Below are positions 1-8,037 of a DNA stretch of 64,000 nucleotides, one piece after another. The position numbers and the translations under genes were made by a program. The notes below the pieces were generated by a model, which did no database searches, was not told where the DNA came from, and worked only from the letters and a program-made list of their open reading frames with translations. Source of the stretch: Saprospira grandis DSM 2844 (GTDB taxonomy: Bacteria; Bacteroidota; Bacteroidia; Chitinophagales; Saprospiraceae); contig NZ_JH719942.1 of the NCBI RefSeq assembly GCF_000275825.1, positions 1,317,914-1,381,913 of the forward strand, written 5' to 3'. Each line of letters opens with the position of its first letter. Position 1 is the first letter of the stretch.

Positions 1-3000
1 GACCCCGTTAGTGGACTCAACCCCTTCAATGACCAATTTATTGCGGTTTGGGCCTATGATCCCTCTGTAGATGAACCCTTGGAAAACCCTCCACCCAATG
101 ATATTCTTTGCCTTACATTACCTGACCCCTTCTATAAGATTCCCGTTCAGTTGATCGGGCAGCCTCCTCTCCCCTTTCAGGCGGTAGCAGGAAGTAACCA
201 ACGCGCCTGTATTGAGCGCTTGGCTGGAGAGCCCGTTTCTGACCCCAACCCTGCTAATCGCGCAGATCAGACGGTATGGCACTACTTTACTGTTCCGCCT
301 TCTGGGGTGGTAGAGATTCGCTTGAGAGCCTACACTAACCTCAACCGCTTGAACTACGCCATCTATCCTTTGCTCAATGGCACGGATTGTTATGGTGGTT
401 TGCAGCCCGCTACTTATACCACTACAGGGGCAGCCAATGGTGGCGCACTAACGCCAATTGCCTCTGGGCATACAGACTTTAACGGCTCTACGATTAGTCT
501 TTGCTGCCTAGAACCAGGTACCACTTACGCCCTTCAGTTGGATGGTGGTTCGCCTGGCGACCAAGGCCAATACATCATCGAATATATTGAAGAGATTGAG
601 GTTTATGCTGGCGACTCTCAGTATGAGACCGAGCAAGGCGACACCATTGCTTTTAATAGCATGGACACCGCTTATATTTGCTATGGCGATAGCATCTTCC
701 CTTCTGTTATGCTAGATCCTTTGGGCCAAACTACTTCTGTAGTGCCTGGCTGTTTGCATGTGGGCTTTATGCTACACAATACCTTCCCTATTCCCGATAC
801 GATTGCCAATATTGGCTTTATGTATATTGACTCGACCCGAGATAGCTCGGCTTACTTTGTCAATAATACCAACAACTCAGGCAGTATGGGCAACCCGCTT
901 TTCAACCAAGTATACTATGTATCGGCTGTAGCTGATGAGGATGTAAGTTGGGGAGATTTGACTTGTTCTAGTGCCAGTATGGAAAACGGAGCCCCTCTGG
1001 TCTTCCTACAGCCCTTGAACATTCTTACGGGCTACGATCCCAACAACTGTACAATTAGCCTAACGCTCTCTGGTGGTTTGCCCAGCTATGATGGTAGCAG
1101 CTATGACTATCTATTGGTCAATAGCTTTGGCGATACGATTCAGGGCCAGGCCTTGGCCAACCAAACCCTTAGCCTCCCTATTTTGGGCGCCGATATTTAT
1201 GATATCTATATCAATGATGGCGTAAATTGCACAGCCCAGTCTAGCGTTAATGCCAGCCCTTGTAATGACCCTTGTTTGAGCGACCCCATCCGCTTCTTGC
1301 CTAGCCCAATTGATAGCACCATCTATCAATGTCAGGCCGGAGGGAATGTAGCCACGGCCACGGTACTCATCAATGGTGGATATCCTGCCCAGAATGGATC
1401 GAACTATACTATTGTAGTAAATGGATCTTCTGTAGCAGGCCAAAACGGTAGCTATACCATAGCGGGTTCTGGAAACACCACCGCCATTTCCTTTAGCTTT
1501 GATGTAGCCGATGGCGATAGTTGGAGCTTAATTGTAAGTGATAGCGGTGCTTGTAGCGATACTACTAGCCATCTATTTACCTATGATCAGACCAACTGCC
1601 CTGATTTCTGTGTGGCGAATCCAGTAGTCGCTAGCTCTGGCTACAACTGTTTCCCTACAGGCAGTGCCTTGGTGGAAGTCACTTTGGGTGGTGGAGCGCC
1701 TTCTATCTTTGGCTCTAACTATACCGTTAGCGTTTCTGGCTCAACAGTATTTGGACAAAGCTACAGCAATGCTCAAATTCCAGGAACTATTGGTAGTACT
1801 AGCTACCTCTCTTTCTTGGTTAATGATGGCGACAACTGGACCGTTACGGTCATAGATGATAATGGTTGTACAGATACCCTCAGCAATACCTATATCTTTA
1901 ATAGTACCAACTGTCCGATTAGCTGCGATTCAGTGCCTTTGGCCATTACGCCTTCTAGCTACAACTGTAATCTAGATGGTACCGCAGAGGTCACTATTGA
2001 TATTACAGGCGGTACGCCTTTCTTTGATGGCTCTGATTATAGCTTAACCATTACAGGACTAAGCACTGGAGACAATGTCTTGAATACAGCAGTAGCAGGC
2101 AACATTGGTGGTTTGGCCACTTATAGCTTTACCGTAGCCGATGGCGACATCTGGCAGGTCTTTGTGGAAGATATCGAAGCTTGTCAGGAGACGCTTATCG
2201 ATACCTTTGCTTGGAATGCCACAAACTGCGGCAACATTTGTACAGCCGCAGGCTATACCCCCATCTTAATCAATGGCGGATCGGATTCGGTTAGCTATGA
2301 TTGTGATGGCCAAGGCAATGCGGTCTTGTTCTTAGAACTTACGGGCGGTCTGCCTGCAGCAGGAGGCCCCAATAACCTCTATACAGCAAGCATTACCATC
2401 AATGGCCAAACAACTAGCCAGCAGGCGCTCTATAGCGGCGGCTTTGCTAGCCTAGGGCTCAACTTGACTTCTGGCGACGACTGGAAGGTGGTTATTACAG
2501 ATGCTTTGGGCTGTTCTGCCGATAGTATTGAGGCGACTTTCCAAACCGTTACGGCTGTAGCCACTAGCGATGCTGGTTTTGAGATCTTGGTAGGAGAAGC
2601 CGTTACCCTAGATGGTACAAGCAGCCAAGGAAACATTACTTCTTACCTTTGGACGCCCATGACGGGCCTCAATGATCCAACTCAAGCCACTACCATCGGT
2701 TTCCCGATTGAGACCACCACTTATAGCTTGGAGGTACGAGATGACAATGATTGTGTAGACTACGATAGCGTGACCGTTAATGTGGGCGCTTGTGTGGCCC
2801 AGCATTCTGGCTTTACCCCCAATAATGATGGCGTCAATGACCTTTGGGAAATTCCTTGTTTAGGTTTGCTAGAAGGCGACCTAGAGGTCTATAACCGCTG
2901 GGGGCAATTAGTTTACCGCAAGGAGGCTTATGACAACAGCTGGGACGGTACCGACTTCCGTTCTGGGAGCAATTTAACTGATGCCACTTATTACTATGTG

Positions 3001-3069
3001 CTCAAGGTGAACTATCCCTCTCAGCCTAATCCTGTCCTCTTTAAAGGTACGGTAACCATTATCCGTTAA
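1..3069 (+). CDS. T9SS type B cargo protein, giant repetitive surface protein (5' end missing)
   Basis: Partial: the frame is open from base 1, so the start lies outside the window. Secreted or surface-attached protein exported by the type IX secretion system. Seen: about five tandem Cys-containing repeats of roughly 90-110 residues (near bases 1045-1260, 1327-1605, 1639-1915, 1960-2240, 2300-2560), each with GG(G/T)P and DGD(N/S/I)W-like motifs, then a PKD-like stretch, then a gliding-motility type B sorting domain (FTPNNDGVNDLW, VYNRWGQLVY, WDGT) ending at the stop. The domain matches the CHU_C/gliding_CTERM family. The next gene is a PorP/SprF protein, the usual partner for type B cargo. 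Role is probably adhesion or motility; ligand unknown. Confidence 0.88.
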   Translation, partial: DPVSGLNPFNDQFIAVWAYDPSVDEPLENPPPNDILCLTLPDPFYKIPVQLIGQPPLPFQAVAGSNQRACIERLAGEPVSDPNPANRADQTVWHYFTVPPSGVVEIRLRAYTNLNRLNYAIYPLLNGTDCYGGLQPATYTTTGAANGGALTPIASGHTDFNGSTISLCCLEPGTTYALQLDGGSPGDQGQYIIEYIEEIEVYAGDSQYETEQGDTIAFNSMDTAYICYGDSIFPSVMLDPLGQTTSVVPGCLHVGFMLHNTFPIPDTIANIGFMYIDSTRDSSAYFVNNTNNSGSMGNPLFNQVYYVSAVADEDVSWGDLTCSSASMENGAPLVFLQPLNILTGYDPNNCTISLTLSGGLPSYDGSSYDYLLVNSFGDTIQGQALANQTLSLPILGADIYDIYINDGVNCTAQSSVNASPCNDPCLSDPIRFLPSPIDSTIYQCQAGGNVATATVLINGGYPAQNGSNYTIVVNGSSVAGQNGSYTIAGSGNTTAISFSFDVADGDSWSLIVSDSGACSDTTSHLFTYDQTNCPDFCVANPVVASSGYNCFPTGSALVEVTLGGGAPSIFGSNYTVSVSGSTVFGQSYSNAQIPGTIGSTSYLSFLVNDGDNWTVTVIDDNGCTDTLSNTYIFNSTNCPISCDSVPLAITPSSYNCNLDGTAEVTIDITGGTPFFDGSDYSLTITGLSTGDNVLNTAVAGNIGGLATYSFTVADGDIWQVFVEDIEACQETLIDTFAWNATNCGNICTAAGYTPILINGGSDSVSYDCDGQGNAVLFLELTGGLPAAGGPNNLYTASITINGQTTSQQALYSGGFASLGLNLTSGDDWKVVITDALGCSADSIEATFQTVTAVATSDAGFEILVGEAVTLDGTSSQGNITSYLWTPMTGLNDPTQATTIGFPIETTTYSLEVRDDNDCVDYDSVTVNVGACVAQHSGFTPNNDGVNDLWEIPCLGLLEGDLEVYNRWGQLVYRKEAYDNSWDGTDFRSGSNLTDATYYYVLKVNYPSQPNPVLFKGTVTIIR

Positions 3070-3081
3070 TAGTTTAAGTGT

Positions 3082-3099
3082 GGCGCCCTTCGGGGCGCC
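3082..3099. terminator. Strong GC hairpin between cargo gene and sprF-like gene
   Basis: A perfect 7-bp stem GGCGCCC/GGGCGCC closes a TTCG tetraloop in the 50-bp gap between the two genes. No T-tract follows, so it is more likely an mRNA-stabilising or processing hairpin, or a weak attenuator, than a full terminator. Confidence 0.5.
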
Positions 3100-3119
3100 C
3101 GCTACTAAATTCATAGCTT

Positions 3120-4106
3120 ATGAAACGTTTTTTCTTTACGCTATCGCTACTGCTGCTTTTTGGCTGGCAGGCAGAGGCCCAACAAGAGCCTCTTTTTGCG
3201 CAATACAATAATAATAGCTACCTCATCAATCCTGCCGTGGCGGGCTCTAGAGGAATTCACTCTATACAGGTCTTTCATCGCTGGCAATGGGTGGCTTTTC
3301 CTGGGGCGCCCCAAACTTTTGGGGTCAATTATCAGGGGCTCATTGGCCAATCGCATGGCATAGGTGGTCTTATTTTCTCTGATGTGACGGGCCCCTCTCA
3401 TCGTTTCGGCATGAAGGGTTCTTATGCTTTTCATTTGCCTGTAGGCGATGATATGCGCCTATCTATGGGCCTAGCAGGCCGCATTGTTCGACAAAGGGTA
3501 AATACCAGCGAGATTACTTTTGTCGATGATAATGACAATGCCATCAATAACGGTGGTGAGGCCGTTACCACTGGCGATGCCGAATTTGGCATTTACTTTT
3601 ATGCCCGCAACTTTTTTGTTGGGGCCTCGGCGCCCAATTTGATCCAATCTAAATTGGATTTTGCAGGCAGCAATGCCACGGGCCGCGACCCCATTGGCTA
3701 TAATTATCGCCATTATTTTGTAACCGCAGGCTATAAGTTTTTCTTTGAGGACCAAGAGATGAGCCTAGAGCCTTCTATTATGGTTCGCTATACCCAAGGG
3801 CCCCGCCCACAGATTGATGGCGGAATTAAGGCCACTTTCTTGGGCGACCAATTGGGCTTTGGCGTTTTTTATCGCTCGCCGGGCTTTTTGTCTTTCCAAG
3901 CTCGCTTTGTTTTTGACAAGCAGATGCCGCTTTTGCTCTCCTTTGATGTGGCCACCAATAATTTCCAGAATTATAGTGTTGGCGCTACGGAGGTCAATTT
4001 TGGCTACGACTTTGGCGGCCAACCATTTTATGGGCCCGCGGGCCAGGCTGGTCCAGATATCCCCTCTCTTCCCTCTTCTTCTGAAGATCGAAAAGGAACG
4101 CTTTAA
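3120..4106 (+). CDS. PorP/SprF family type IX secretion membrane protein
   Basis: 328-residue outer-membrane protein with a signal peptide (hydrophobic residues 4-16, cleavage near AEA-QQ) followed by QQEPLFAQYNNNSYLINPA, the hallmark start of PorP/SprF proteins, and a predicted beta-barrel body rich in alternating aromatic strands. Family role: accessory outer-membrane component that helps T9SS cargo reach or stay on the surface, as SprF does for SprB. It starts 50 bp after a type B cargo gene on the same strand, so the pair is probably one operon. Repeat element 4147-4309 begins 40 bp after its stop. The partnership is inferred from context. Confidence 0.92.
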   Translation: MKRFFFTLSLLLLFGWQAEAQQEPLFAQYNNNSYLINPAVAGSRGIHSIQVFHRWQWVAFPGAPQTFGVNYQGLIGQSHGIGGLIFSDVTGPSHRFGMKGSYAFHLPVGDDMRLSMGLAGRIVRQRVNTSEITFVDDNDNAINNGGEAVTTGDAEFGIYFYARNFFVGASAPNLIQSKLDFAGSNATGRDPIGYNYRHYFVTAGYKFFFEDQEMSLEPSIMVRYTQGPRPQIDGGIKATFLGDQLGFGVFYRSPGFLSFQARFVFDKQMPLLLSFDVATNNFQNYSVGATEVNFGYDFGGQPFYGPAGQAGPDIPSLPSSSEDRKGTL

Positions 4107-4146
4107 TTGTTTTAAAGGTCGCTGCTTTGCAGGGGCCTTTTTTTTT

Positions 4147-4309
4147 GGGGCCTCCGCAGCAAAGCTGCGGCGCTACGCTTTGGGGCTCGCTGTTCGCTCG
4201 GCCCTTCGGCGCTTGCAGCGCCTCGGTCTGGCCTGCGGCCACCCCGCCGCATCGCTAGGCCTGCGGCGGCTTTGCCGCCTGTCTGCTGCAAATGGACCAA
4301 AATGGCCCA
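4147..4309 (+). repeat. Stem-variable intergenic element E1a (type A end)
   Basis: Framework in order: T-tract, GGGGCCTCC, hairpin CCGCAGC-AAA-GCTGCGG, CGCTACG, GGGCTCGC-type block, CTCGGCCC, hairpin GGCGCT-TGC-AGCGCC, TCGGTCTG, GGCC-TGC-GGCC, CATCGCTAGGCC, hairpin GGCGGC-TTT-GCCGCC. Begins 40 bp after the sprF-like stop and faces inverted copy E1b. Confidence 0.88.
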
Positions 4310-4415
4310 GCCCCCCCCAAGGGATTCCTTAGGGAATCCCGCAGAGGGGTGGGTGGGCGGGGACCTATTAGCGAATGAGGAGCGAAGCGACGAATACCAC
4401 TTATACGGTTCTACA
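4310..4415. other. Spacer between convergent elements E1a and E1b
   Basis: No gene seen. It holds hairpin GGGATTCC-TTAG-GGAATCCC at 4321-4340 and a GAGCGAAGCGACGAA string also present in other family members, so it may be decayed element sequence. Confidence 0.5.
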
Positions 4416-4550
4416 GGCCCAACGGGCCGCAGGCTGAGGGGCTGTAGCAGGGCCGCCAAAGGCGGCAGACCGAGGCGCTTTGCGCCGAAGGGCCGAGCGA
4501 GCAGCGAGCTGCGCAATGGCCCGACCCGAGCGCAGCGAGGGGCAGCCCCA
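4416..4550 (-). repeat. Stem-variable intergenic element E1b (type B end)
   Basis: Read on the minus strand: GGGGCTGCCCC, a CGCTGCG-type hairpin, GTCGGGC, GCTCGC, CTCGGCCC, hairpin GGCGC-AAA-GCGCC, TCGGTCTG, hairpin CCGCC-TTT-GGCGG, CCTCAGCC, then GGCCC-GTT-GGGCC. Forms a convergent pair with E1a. Confidence 0.87.
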
Positions 4551-4605
4551 ATAAATTCTAAAAAAGGAGCTCCTTCAGTTTAAGGAGAAGAGCGCTGCGT
4601 TTTAG

Positions 4606-4613
4606 TATCTTTG
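4606..4613 (+). promoter_or_regulatory. Bacteroidota -7 promoter element for the Gfo/Idh/MocA gene
   Basis: TATCTTTG matches TAnnTTTG and lies 24 bp before the ATG at 4638. A TTTA at 4579-4582 is a weak -33 candidate. An in-frame TTG start at 4611 would overlap this motif, which argues for the ATG at 4638. Confidence 0.7.
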
Positions 4614-4637
4614 CGCCAAACTATAAATACTAAAAGG

Positions 4638-5642
4638 ATGCAAAAGTTAAAAATTGGCCTCTTAGGTGCAGGCCATCTCGGAAAAATACACCTCAAATGT
4701 TTGCAACTACTGCCCAATGTCTATGAGCTTGTCGGTTTTTACGAACCCCAATCCGAACGAGCCGCCAGCATTGCCAAAGAACTAGGCCTAAAGGCCTATA
4801 GCGATTTAGATGAACTGATTGCAGCCGTAGATGTAGTGGATATTGTAACGCCCACCAGCAGCCACTTTGAGATGGCCCAAAAGGCCATTGCAGCAGGCAA
4901 ACACATCTTTGTAGAAAAACCCATTACCCAAACACTAGAAGAGGGCAAAGCCCTTTTGGCCCTAGCTCAAGAAGCCGGCATCAAGGGACAAGTAGGTTTT
5001 GTAGAGCGGTTTAATCCCGCCTTTTTGGCCATGGCCGAGCAGGATATTTCGCCCATGTTTATTGAGGCCCACCGATTGGCCCCCTTCAACCCCAGAGGCA
5101 ATGATGTTTCTGTTGTTTTGGACCTGATGATTCACGATCTGGACATTTTGCTCAAGTTGGTCAATTCTCCCGTGCGTTCGGTGCAAGCCAGCGGCGTGGC
5201 CATTGTCAGCCCAGCCGAAGACATTGCCAATGCTCGGATAGAATTTGAGAACCAAGCAGTAGCCAATATTACCGCCAGCCGCATCTCTATGAAAAGCATG
5301 CGTAAGTTTCGCCTTTTCCAGTCAGATGCCTACATCAGTATGGACTTTTTGGAGAAGAAGAGCGAGCTCATCCGCCTATACGATAGCCCTGAGGGGGTAG
5401 AAGAGGCCGACCGCCTCATGGCCCTAGAGACCCCTCAGGGAGAGCGCTATTTGTTGGTGGACCAGCCCGAGACGCAGGCCGTTAATGCCATCAAAACCGA
5501 ATTGGAGCTCTTTGCCAAAAGCATTATTGAGGATACAGAGCCAACGGTTAGTTTAGAAGATGGCGTTAAAGCATTAGAGCTAGCCTACCAAATATTGGCG
5601 GCTATCTCGGCACATCGCCAAGCCATACAAGAACAATTTTAG
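4638..5642 (+). CDS. Gfo/Idh/MocA family NAD(P)-dependent oxidoreductase
   Basis: 334 residues from ATG 4638. N-terminal Rossmann fold with IGLLGAGHLGKIH (GxGxxG-type dinucleotide loop), the EKPITQT motif that carries the family's conserved Lys-Pro, and VLDLMIHDLDIL, matching the conserved His-containing active-site helix. The C-terminal half is the usual alpha/beta substrate domain. Such enzymes oxidise or reduce sugars, nucleotide sugars or inositols in the cytoplasm; the substrate cannot be told from sequence. It is followed after 4 bp by a lipoprotein gene and then a polyprenyl sugar transferase, so a role in surface polysaccharide precursor synthesis is plausible inference. Confidence 0.9.
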   Translation: MQKLKIGLLGAGHLGKIHLKCLQLLPNVYELVGFYEPQSERAASIAKELGLKAYSDLDELIAAVDVVDIVTPTSSHFEMAQKAIAAGKHIFVEKPITQTLEEGKALLALAQEAGIKGQVGFVERFNPAFLAMAEQDISPMFIEAHRLAPFNPRGNDVSVVLDLMIHDLDILLKLVNSPVRSVQASGVAIVSPAEDIANARIEFENQAVANITASRISMKSMRKFRLFQSDAYISMDFLEKKSELIRLYDSPEGVEEADRLMALETPQGERYLLVDQPETQAVNAIKTELELFAKSIIEDTEPTVSLEDGVKALELAYQILAAISAHRQAIQEQF

Positions 5643-5646
5643 AAAA

Positions 5647-6528
5647 ATGATGAAACAACTGAGTCTATTCCTTTTTAGCCTTCTTCTTTTTAGTGCCTGC
5701 AGCAAAGACCGCCAGGTAGCCGTACCCGCCTATGTTTGTGTACCCAGTATACAACATAGCCCAGGCGACCCTTTTGTAGAGGGCAGCAGCCAGCACAACT
5801 TTGAGGATGCCTGGATTGCCGTTGATGGTCAAATTATAGGGGCCAATAACCTCCCCACTACCCTAGCGGCCATTTTGGGCGAAGGGCCCAACTATAATCT
5901 AAGCATTTATGCAGGCGTTCCTAGCGATGGGATTTCAACCCACCGCATCATCTACCCCTTCTTTGATCCCTATGAAATAAATATGGAGCTAGAAGCAGGC
6001 AGAATAGATACCGTCTACCCCAACTTCCAATACAATGATGAGGTTGAGTTTTTCATTGTAGAAGATTTTGAAAATGCAGGCGTAGCCTTTGGCGAAGACC
6101 GCGACGACTTTGCTGACAGCTATCTAGAAAAACAAACCGATGATGTTTTTGAGGGCGATTACTCGGGGCAAATGCTCTTAGATACGGCCCATTGGGAATG
6201 TTATGTAGGGACCTCCTTTCGCATTTCTGATTTGCAGCGGCCCAATACGGCTACCTCTGTGTTTCTAGAAATGCACTACAAAACCGAGGAAGTGATTTCG
6301 GTGGGCCTTATTGCTCATTATGATAATGGCTTGCCCGATGAGATCTTCATCAAAGGAGGGGTTAACCCTAGCGATGGCTGGAAGAAAATCTACTTTGACC
6401 TCACCGAAGATATTTTCACCTTAAATGCAGCCCGCTACACCCTTATTTTGCGTGCTGCAGTCAGTGATTTTGAGGAAAATGTCAGCCCCAAGGTCTACCT
6501 AGACAATATTAAGATTCTACATTTTTAA
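5647..6528 (+). CDS. Putative lipoprotein, unknown function
   Basis: 293 residues with a lipoprotein signal: MMKQL start, hydrophobic stretch and lipobox LFSAC-SKD (lipidated Cys near residue 18). The second half (DFENAG onward) looks like a beta-sandwich, galactose-binding-like fold with a final DNIKILHF strand; this is a guess from pattern only. Starts 4 bp after the oxidoreductase stop, so it is probably co-transcribed. Most Bacteroidota lipoproteins of this type face the periplasm or surface. I do not recognise a named family. Confidence 0.8.
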   Translation: MMKQLSLFLFSLLLFSACSKDRQVAVPAYVCVPSIQHSPGDPFVEGSSQHNFEDAWIAVDGQIIGANNLPTTLAAILGEGPNYNLSIYAGVPSDGISTHRIIYPFFDPYEINMELEAGRIDTVYPNFQYNDEVEFFIVEDFENAGVAFGEDRDDFADSYLEKQTDDVFEGDYSGQMLLDTAHWECYVGTSFRISDLQRPNTATSVFLEMHYKTEEVISVGLIAHYDNGLPDEIFIKGGVNPSDGWKKIYFDLTEDIFTLNAARYTLILRAAVSDFEENVSPKVYLDNIKILHF

Positions 6529-6557
6529 GGGAGGTTTTCCTTTTATAAGTTTGCCAC

Positions 6558-7976
6558 ATGAAAAAGCAAGCCCTAGGGCTCTGGCTCTATATTTTACTAG
6601 ACTACTTAACAGCTACATTGGCTTGGTGTCTATTTTTTATCTTTAGAAAAATAGCCCTAGAGCAAATTGCTCCTTTTCATTGGGATTGGTTGTGGAAAGA
6701 CCCCAACTTTATTTTTGGGTTCTTGGCTATTCCGCCCGCTTGGCTGCTTCTTTATGCCCTAACCGATAGCTATCGCAATATTTATCGGATGTCTAGAACC
6801 ACGGAGTTTCTCCGTAGTCTGGCCAGTATTTTCTTAGGGAGCCTGATTCTCTTTTTTAGTATTCTGCTCAATGATCTACCCAATTATAGCGAAGGCTATC
6901 GGGCCTATTATGCCTCTTTTGGGGCCTTATTTGCGCTGCAGTTTGTCCTGACCTTTTTGGCCCGTCTGTTTTTATTGGGCCGAGCGCATGCTCGGGTGCA
7001 AAAAGGCGAAATTCGCTTCAAGACGCTGCTCATTGGAAGCCGAGAACGAGCCGCCCAGCTCTATGCAGAAATTGAGGAAGGGCAAACGGCAGGCTATTAT
7101 GAGTTTGTAGGCGCCCTGGCCCTTAATGAACAGCCCTTAAACTATGGCTTGCCCTATTTGGGCCAAATAGAAGAGCTAGAAAAAGTATTGCAAGAACAGG
7201 AAATTCAGGAGGTAATTTTGGCCCTAGAGGCCGATGAGCAACAACAACTCAGCTTTTTGCTCAATGCCTTGGCGGGGCGGCCACTACTCATCAAGGTGAG
7301 TCCAGAAATGTATGAAATCCTCTTGGGTAAGGTCAAAATGAGCAATGTCTATGATGCGGCCCTCATTGAGATTTCGCCCAAGTTTATGCCGCTTTGGTTT
7401 GCCCTACTCAAAAGAGCAATCGATCTAGTCAGTTCTAGCCTTTTTCTGCTCATTTTTGCCCCGCTCTATGCCTATATTTCACTGCGGGTACGGCTTTCTT
7501 CTGCTGGTCCAATTTTCTATTTGCAAGAGCGAGTGGGCCGAGGCGGACAGCCCTTTTTTATCTATAAGTTTCGCTCTATGTATACCGATGCCGAACAAAA
7601 TGGGCCACAGCTATCTAAGGATGCCGACGACCGCTGTACGCCCTGGGGCCGCATCATGCGCAAATACCGCCTAGATGAATTGCCGCAGTTTTGGAACGTC
7701 CTCAAGGGAGATATGTCTTTGGTGGGCCCTCGACCCGAACGGCAATTTTATATTGACCAAATTGCCAAAAAAGCCCCGCATGTCCGCCACCTCCAAAGAG
7801 TACGGCCAGGCATTACCTCCTGGGGCCAAGTAAAATATGGCTATGCCTCTAATGTAGAGGAAATGATTCAGCGCCTAAAATATGATATTCTCTATATCGA
7901 AAATATCTCTTTGGCCCTCGATATTAAGATTCTTTTTCATACCGTACTGGTTATCCTAAAAGGAGAAGGCAAGTAA
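6558..7976 (+). CDS. Polyprenyl glycosylphosphotransferase (bacterial sugar transferase)
   Basis: 472 residues. Four or five N-terminal membrane helices (about residues 8-135), a CoA-binding-like middle domain beginning FKTLLIGSRERA, another membrane helix near 275-300, and a C-terminal sugar-transferase catalytic domain with YKFRSMYTDAE, RKYRLDELPQFWNVLKG and MSLVGPRPER. These are the signatures of the WbaP/WcaJ-like family, which loads a sugar phosphate onto undecaprenyl phosphate at the inner membrane to start exopolysaccharide, capsule or O-antigen synthesis. It sits 29 bp after the lipoprotein gene, and its transcript ends at hairpin 7986-8017. No other glycosyltransferases are nearby, so the polysaccharide locus must be elsewhere. 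Confidence 0.93.
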   Translation: MKKQALGLWLYILLDYLTATLAWCLFFIFRKIALEQIAPFHWDWLWKDPNFIFGFLAIPPAWLLLYALTDSYRNIYRMSRTTEFLRSLASIFLGSLILFFSILLNDLPNYSEGYRAYYASFGALFALQFVLTFLARLFLLGRAHARVQKGEIRFKTLLIGSRERAAQLYAEIEEGQTAGYYEFVGALALNEQPLNYGLPYLGQIEELEKVLQEQEIQEVILALEADEQQQLSFLLNALAGRPLLIKVSPEMYEILLGKVKMSNVYDAALIEISPKFMPLWFALLKRAIDLVSSSLFLLIFAPLYAYISLRVRLSSAGPIFYLQERVGRGGQPFFIYKFRSMYTDAEQNGPQLSKDADDRCTPWGRIMRKYRLDELPQFWNVLKGDMSLVGPRPERQFYIDQIAKKAPHVRHLQRVRPGITSWGQVKYGYASNVEEMIQRLKYDILYIENISLALDIKILFHTVLVILKGEGK

Positions 7977-7985
7977 GGACATAAA

Positions 7986-8017
7986 AAAAGAGGATGATCA
8001 AATGATCATCCTCTTTT
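7986..8017. terminator. Bidirectional intrinsic terminator
   Basis: A 15-bp stem AAAAGAGGATGATCA/TGATCATCCTCTTTT with a 2-nt loop, flanked by A- and T-tracts, lies between the converging sugar transferase and cystathionine beta-synthase genes and can serve both. Confidence 0.9.
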
Positions 8018-8037
8018 CATTTTCAGACTAGCCAGAA

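Noticed and set aside
1111-2805. Antisense and out-of-frame open frames within the T9SS cargo gene
   Set aside because: They follow the internal repeats of the real protein and show no independent coding features.
3814-4583. Several overlapping open frames of 80-170 codons across E1a/E1b and the 3' end of the sprF-like gene
   Set aside because: They arise from GC-rich hairpin sequence with few stop codons; no RBS, promoter or protein pattern, and the same appears at every element.
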